A stretch of 64,000 nucleotides of DNA, taken from NCBI RefSeq assembly GCF_003086295.3, contig NC_092050.1:156246699-156310698 (forward strand), read 5' to 3'. The notes under the pieces were generated by a model. That model had not been told where the DNA came from, ran no database searches, and was given only the letters and a program-made list of their open reading frames with translations. Below are positions 59,980-64,000 of the stretch, piece by piece. The position numbers and the translations under genes were made by a program. Origin of the DNA: Arachis hypogaea. Its lineage: Eukaryota; Streptophyta; Magnoliopsida; Fabales; Fabaceae. How positions within the stretch are numbered: the first letter of the stretch is position 1; each line of letters starts with the position of its first letter.

Positions 59980-61840
59980 TGGAGAAAGATTAGACTTGAG
60001 TTCATTAGATGTCCCAACAAGATAGCCCTTTCCACCAAAAGTTTCAATCAAAGCATGGTAGCCTGCTTTTTGAACAAAGAAAGTTGGAGTAGGATCATCT
60101 TTGTGAGGTCTATTCATCTCTTTGGGAGTTCTTCAATCACTTCCATATAAGAGTTGAAAACAATCACTGTACATGTAATTGGACTGAATTGAAAGAAAAG
60201 ACATATAAGACAACAATCCAAAATTTTCTCTGCACATTCCTGAATTAACACTATACCTCATGATATGTTATGCTATTTTATAACAAACTTTTAATAAATT
60301 TTTTTTTTTACATATCTTATAGTCCTTCAAATTTATAATTGATGAAAAAAATTTACAGAAACATCTTGGAAGTACAATGATAAACTCACAAGTAAATTAA
60401 CTTACATTTTTTTTTTTGCTTCTTATTACCCATTTTCGATTTCGTTCTTCTTTCTTTCTTGAATTATTCAACTCAATGAATTCAGTTTAAGAGAAATTGA
60501 AGAGCTTACTCCAAAGCTGTGGAGGCAACAAAGACTTCGATAATGACCGTTTATGTTATAGAGTTGCCACCAACAGCGTAGAGCAATGCCGCACAGACCA
60601 AGGACGACGGACGCTCACGCCGCCAAGGACGACGGACACTCACGCCGCTAAGGAAGACGACGACACAAATGGATGATGACACCAACGAACAGAGAAAAAA
60701 TGCCACTGACTTCAGAGAACAAGTGCTAGTTAGGGTTCTACAAAATGTTAAGGGTAGTTTTGGAATTTTGAAAGTTTGGAGGTAGGTTCAGTTTGATATT
60801 TTAACCTAATTATAAGAATATTCGATTTTTTAACAGAGTATTCTGTTATTTCAAACGATTTTGTCATTGTAGAGACTAAATTAAAAAAAAAATAACGTCT
60901 AAAGATCTAATTAAAAAAAATATAAGAATCTAATTAAAAATTTGATAAAATTATAAAATCTGTAGAATAAATAAACCTTTAAAATACTCAAAATAATACT
61001 AAAATTATAACTAACATTAAAATACTCTCTCGATTCAACATAAGTGTCGGTATCAACTTCTTTTAGATTATTAAAAAATTAATGTAAGAAGTAAGAACAA
61101 ATACTTAGCAAATAGTCAATGTTTAATATCAAAATAAAAAGAAAAAGTCAAAGTATGCATACTAGATACCAGACAAAGAAACTATAGAATTTAGTTTTAG
61201 AGTGATGATATGCATTCAAATTTTTTTATAAATTAAAGTTAAATTAAATAATAATTTAGAGTAATATTATTTATAATTAATTTGTGTTGATATTAGACTA
61301 ATTTAATTAGATTTAATTAATAAAAATATTTAAATATGTAGTATTATTTTTAATTTTAATAGATGAAAATATAAAATATTTTAAATGACTAGTTATATTA
61401 TTAATAATATTTTTATTGGTATAATATTATATAATTAAATATATATAATATTATTTTACATTGATAATATATTAAATTAAATTTTATTTTTAATTTATAT
61501 TTTATATTTTACATATAAAATGATTTAGTGCTAGGTTTTTACAACATTGTTGAAAAATACTCCAACATATTTAAATAGAGATGATGGCTGCTAAATTATT
61601 TATATTATTTATGATGATATTATTATGAAAAAGTATAGGTAATTAACAACATTTTTAAATAATGTATGAACAATGTGAATTAATAGAGTTAAAAGAGTAA
61701 ATTAATCTTAAATTTAATTAGTAGCATTTAATTAGGGTGTAGTGTATTCTTATTTGATTGATGATTGTTCATGTTGTTTAAGTTAGTAATTGTTTACCTA
61801 GCATTTCCCTATTATTATTATTATTTATTTTCAGAGAACT
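59980..61840. other. AT-rich repeats without gene
   Basis: Includes an ORF-like piece (59938-60150) with no recognisable product, a GC-rich GACGACGGACGCTCACGCCGCC direct repeat (around 60600-60655, two copies 28 bp apart) and the partial MITE arm at 60900-60985. Confidence 0.5.
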
Positions 61841-61965
61841 AGAGAGAGTTGACTGACAAATTAGAATTTGGTAGAGAGAGAGAGAGATACTTGTAAAACA
61901 CTAGCACTCTCCATTCTCCATTCTCACTTTCCACACACAAGAATTGTAACTGCAAAATCACGATC

Positions 61966-62105
61966 ATGAACAACGGAGACGAAGATAACAAGGGCTTAAT
62001 CTGGAAGCTTCCAGAGCTCAAATCCAACGATTTCGGTAAGATTGGTCCCGCCTTCGGCCTCGGCGCCGGCTGCGGCCTCGGTTTCGGCCTTGGCCTTCTC
62101 GGAGG

Positions 62106-62151
<46 letters not shown>

Positions 62152-63744
62152 AATCTATAAGGTACCGAATTCTGACATTTAGGTCTCACAAAGTTCTCTT
62201 TTTTAATTTTTCTGTCCTTCGATTTATTCTCATATTCTTAATTTCATATTCCTTGATTCTCACTATGCATGTTCATGTTATATATTCTAAGTTAGGATCC
62301 TTGTATTTGTATTCCGTGATAACCAAGTTTGTTATGATGAATATATGGAGTATTTTATAGTGGAAGAACCTTGAAGGTTGATGATTGATGAATTGAACTT
62401 AATAACTCTAATGTAATGTGCTCTCCACAGAAGAAGGGAATTGTTGGTGGTTCAAGCTTGCATCTTTGTTGATATTTTGTTGTTGTTTAGTCAAATTACT
62501 GATGAACTGAGAGAACAAACAAAGGAAGAAATAACATATGGAAGTCATAGTTTTTGTTTGTTTTTTAGGGATCCTATCAACACCTGAAATGGGACCTTGC
62601 ACTTATATCTCAGTTGCTCAACTTGATTATTTTGTGGTGGCTACTCATTTGAATGAAGATGATAGCTAAGATGTAAACATGTTAAGCAGTTTAGCGAATC
62701 ATGTCAAATTATTTAATGGTTCTTAGCTATCATCTTCGCGTGAAGATTTCTTTATGTGAGTAAGTCACTTTATTTTATAGTCCCATTTGCTTTTTGTTCA
62801 TCCAATTTTGATCCTCTTGGGCTAAAGACGGTGCAACTCATCCCCCAACCAGAGTTTTTTTTGCGAGATTTCCCGAGAGTTTTGCAGGGTTTAAACAAAT
62901 TTTGGAGTTGTTTTGGGGAATTAGGGGTTGTAATAATTAAATTTAGGATTTAAATCATATCTTTTTACAAACATGGCAATGAATTTCATGACTTATATTT
63001 AGTCAGATGAGAATTTGAGATTCTTACTCTGCTTTAGATTTTTCCTTCTAATATTTTGTTAACTTTTCCAACTCAAGGTTTTTTCATATATGTGCACTGG
63101 TTTGAAATATATCTTAAATCTAAAATAGCTTTGGAATGAGATGTGTTTTCATACTTTATAGATTCTTGTTTCTACCGTGCCATTTGATTTCTCTTTCATG
63201 CCTTTTGGCTTTTGGCACATGACCTTTCTAGTAACACTGCCGGTAATGATATCATCCTTTAATTTATAGTAGCAGAGAGATGTAGTCAATGTTTCTAAAT
63301 TAGAACGCATTTTCTACACTGTTCGGAGATCATAAAATCTTATGCATTGTACTCTAATGATTCCAGGTGTGGGTTTCGGCCCTGGAATTCCAGGATTCCA
63401 AGTAGGTTTTGGATTCGGTGCTGGATGTGGGGTTGGTATAGGATTCGGCTATGGTGTAGGGAAGGGCATTGCCCAAGATGAGAAGAAGAGGTATTCTAAT
63501 GTTGGAAATCCGTTCCGTGGTTCTGGAAATATTATTTCTGAGTAAGTACATTGCTTAATTATGCTTAGTTACCTTTATCTTTTTATTTGTTCAAAATTCA
63601 TCTTTGTATGAACGTAATATGTGACATTTTTTGTGTGCTATTGTTAACAGGGATGAGATTACTGCCCTTGTGGATGACCTTGTGATTAATACTAAGAAGC
63701 TTATCAGGGCAACAACCAAAGAAATTGACAAGTGGAGAAGATGA
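61966..63744 (+). CDS. TGD5: TGD5-like glycine-rich protein
   Basis: Three exons, 61966-62104, 63367-63541 and 63651-63744 (135 residues), phases agree (G|GT and GA|G splits). The N-terminus reads MNNGDEDNKGLIWKLP. Two Gly-rich hydrophobic runs (FGLGAGCGLGFGLGLLGGVG and VGFGFGAGCGVGIGFGYGVG) could form membrane hairpins, and a short helical C-terminus follows (DEITALVDDLVINTKKLI, ending DKWRR). This matches, from memory, Arabidopsis TGD5, a small protein needed for lipid transfer from ER to plastid. The long CT microsatellite of intron 1 begins two bases after the 5' splice site. The gene symbol rests on recall of the family. Confidence 0.72.
62109..62148 (+). repeat. (CT)n microsatellite at the TGD5-like intron 1 donor
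   Basis: About 20 CT dinucleotides begin just after the splice donor GTACCT at 62105. Likely length-polymorphic. Confidence 0.9.
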
Positions 63745-64000
63745 TGGAAGAGTCTTATGAATTCTTTTATGTATATTTGTATAAACCAAGATCTGTCTTA
63801 TTCACTAAAATCATGGCAAACTCAATCAGCATGTTATAGACTTGTTGCCGTACACGACATGCTGAAATTTCGTATTAATATCCATTTAGATTATTATTTA
63901 AACTTGGTTAAAAATTGAGTTCCACCATTGTCTGAATTCTTGAATTTTCTTAAGTAACCAGTGAGCTTTATAAAGTAACCTCAATGTTTGCAAATAAAAA
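63745..64000 (+). other. 3' UTR and flank of the TGD5-like gene
   Basis: Sequence to the window edge with no other ORF. AATAAA occurs at the very end (63993), a candidate poly(A) signal of this or a later site. Confidence 0.4.

Noticed and set aside
1..64000. CRISPR array, operon or bacterial mobile island
   Set aside because: The window is plant nuclear DNA; the spaced repeats seen are retroelement hairpins or microsatellites.

Overview
This is nuclear DNA of a dicot plant. Spliceosomal introns, plant-only families (TIR-NB-LRR, PLS-class PPR, APO, F-box/FBA), a SIRE-type copia element, an L1 LINE, Helitron and Mutator-like ends and two Au-like SINE copies all point that way. The retroelement protein style and repeat types fit a papilionoid legume, and Arachis (peanut) is my best guess; that genus call rests on recollection of repeats and was not searched.

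Layout. 1-6222: the 3' part of a SIRE/Maximus-type Ty1-copia element (end of pol, env-like ORF, polypurine tract, complete 3' LTR). 6223-19600: a pseudogene and repeat graveyard. It holds two copies of a coiled-coil gene remnant, a ~2 kb fold-back element that captured part of a trehalose-6-phosphate phosphatase gene, a decayed TIR-NB-LRR gene, a decayed PPR gene split by an F-box/FBA pseudogene, a COX11 exon fragment and a ~0.9 kb dispersed duplication. 19605-20480: a non-autonomous Mutator-like element with a 9-bp target duplication. About 21-23.1 kb: a MITE and sequence ending in a Helitron 3' terminus.

23.5-26.7 kb: two intact genes, an ER-targeted small heat-shock protein (+) and an intronless PPR protein (-). 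26.7-31.5 kb: AT-rich desert with diverged tandem duplications. 31.6-35.3 kb: an intact J-domain/DUF3444 gene (-). 35.3-43.5 kb: gene-free repeats (MITE-like elements, two SINEs, a short-period tandem repeat element, an LTR-like remnant). 43.9-54.4 kb is the gene-rich core: mitochondrial-type CLPX (+, 15 exons), a membrane-anchored cupin (-, 2 exons) and an APO1/2-like organelle RNA-binding protein (-, 4 exons). 55.2-60 kb: a MITE and an L1 LINE carrying two in-frame stops. 60-61.9 kb: AT-rich repeats. 61966-63744: a small glycine-rich TGD5-like gene (+, 3 exons).

The intact genes are unrelated housekeeping and organelle genes (protein folding and turnover, organelle RNA processing, lipid transfer) and form no operon or cluster. 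The most notable finding is the fold-back element at 7505-9466: its long inverted arms are studded with the palindrome CAATCGATTG, and it carries an intron-containing TPP fragment in its loop.
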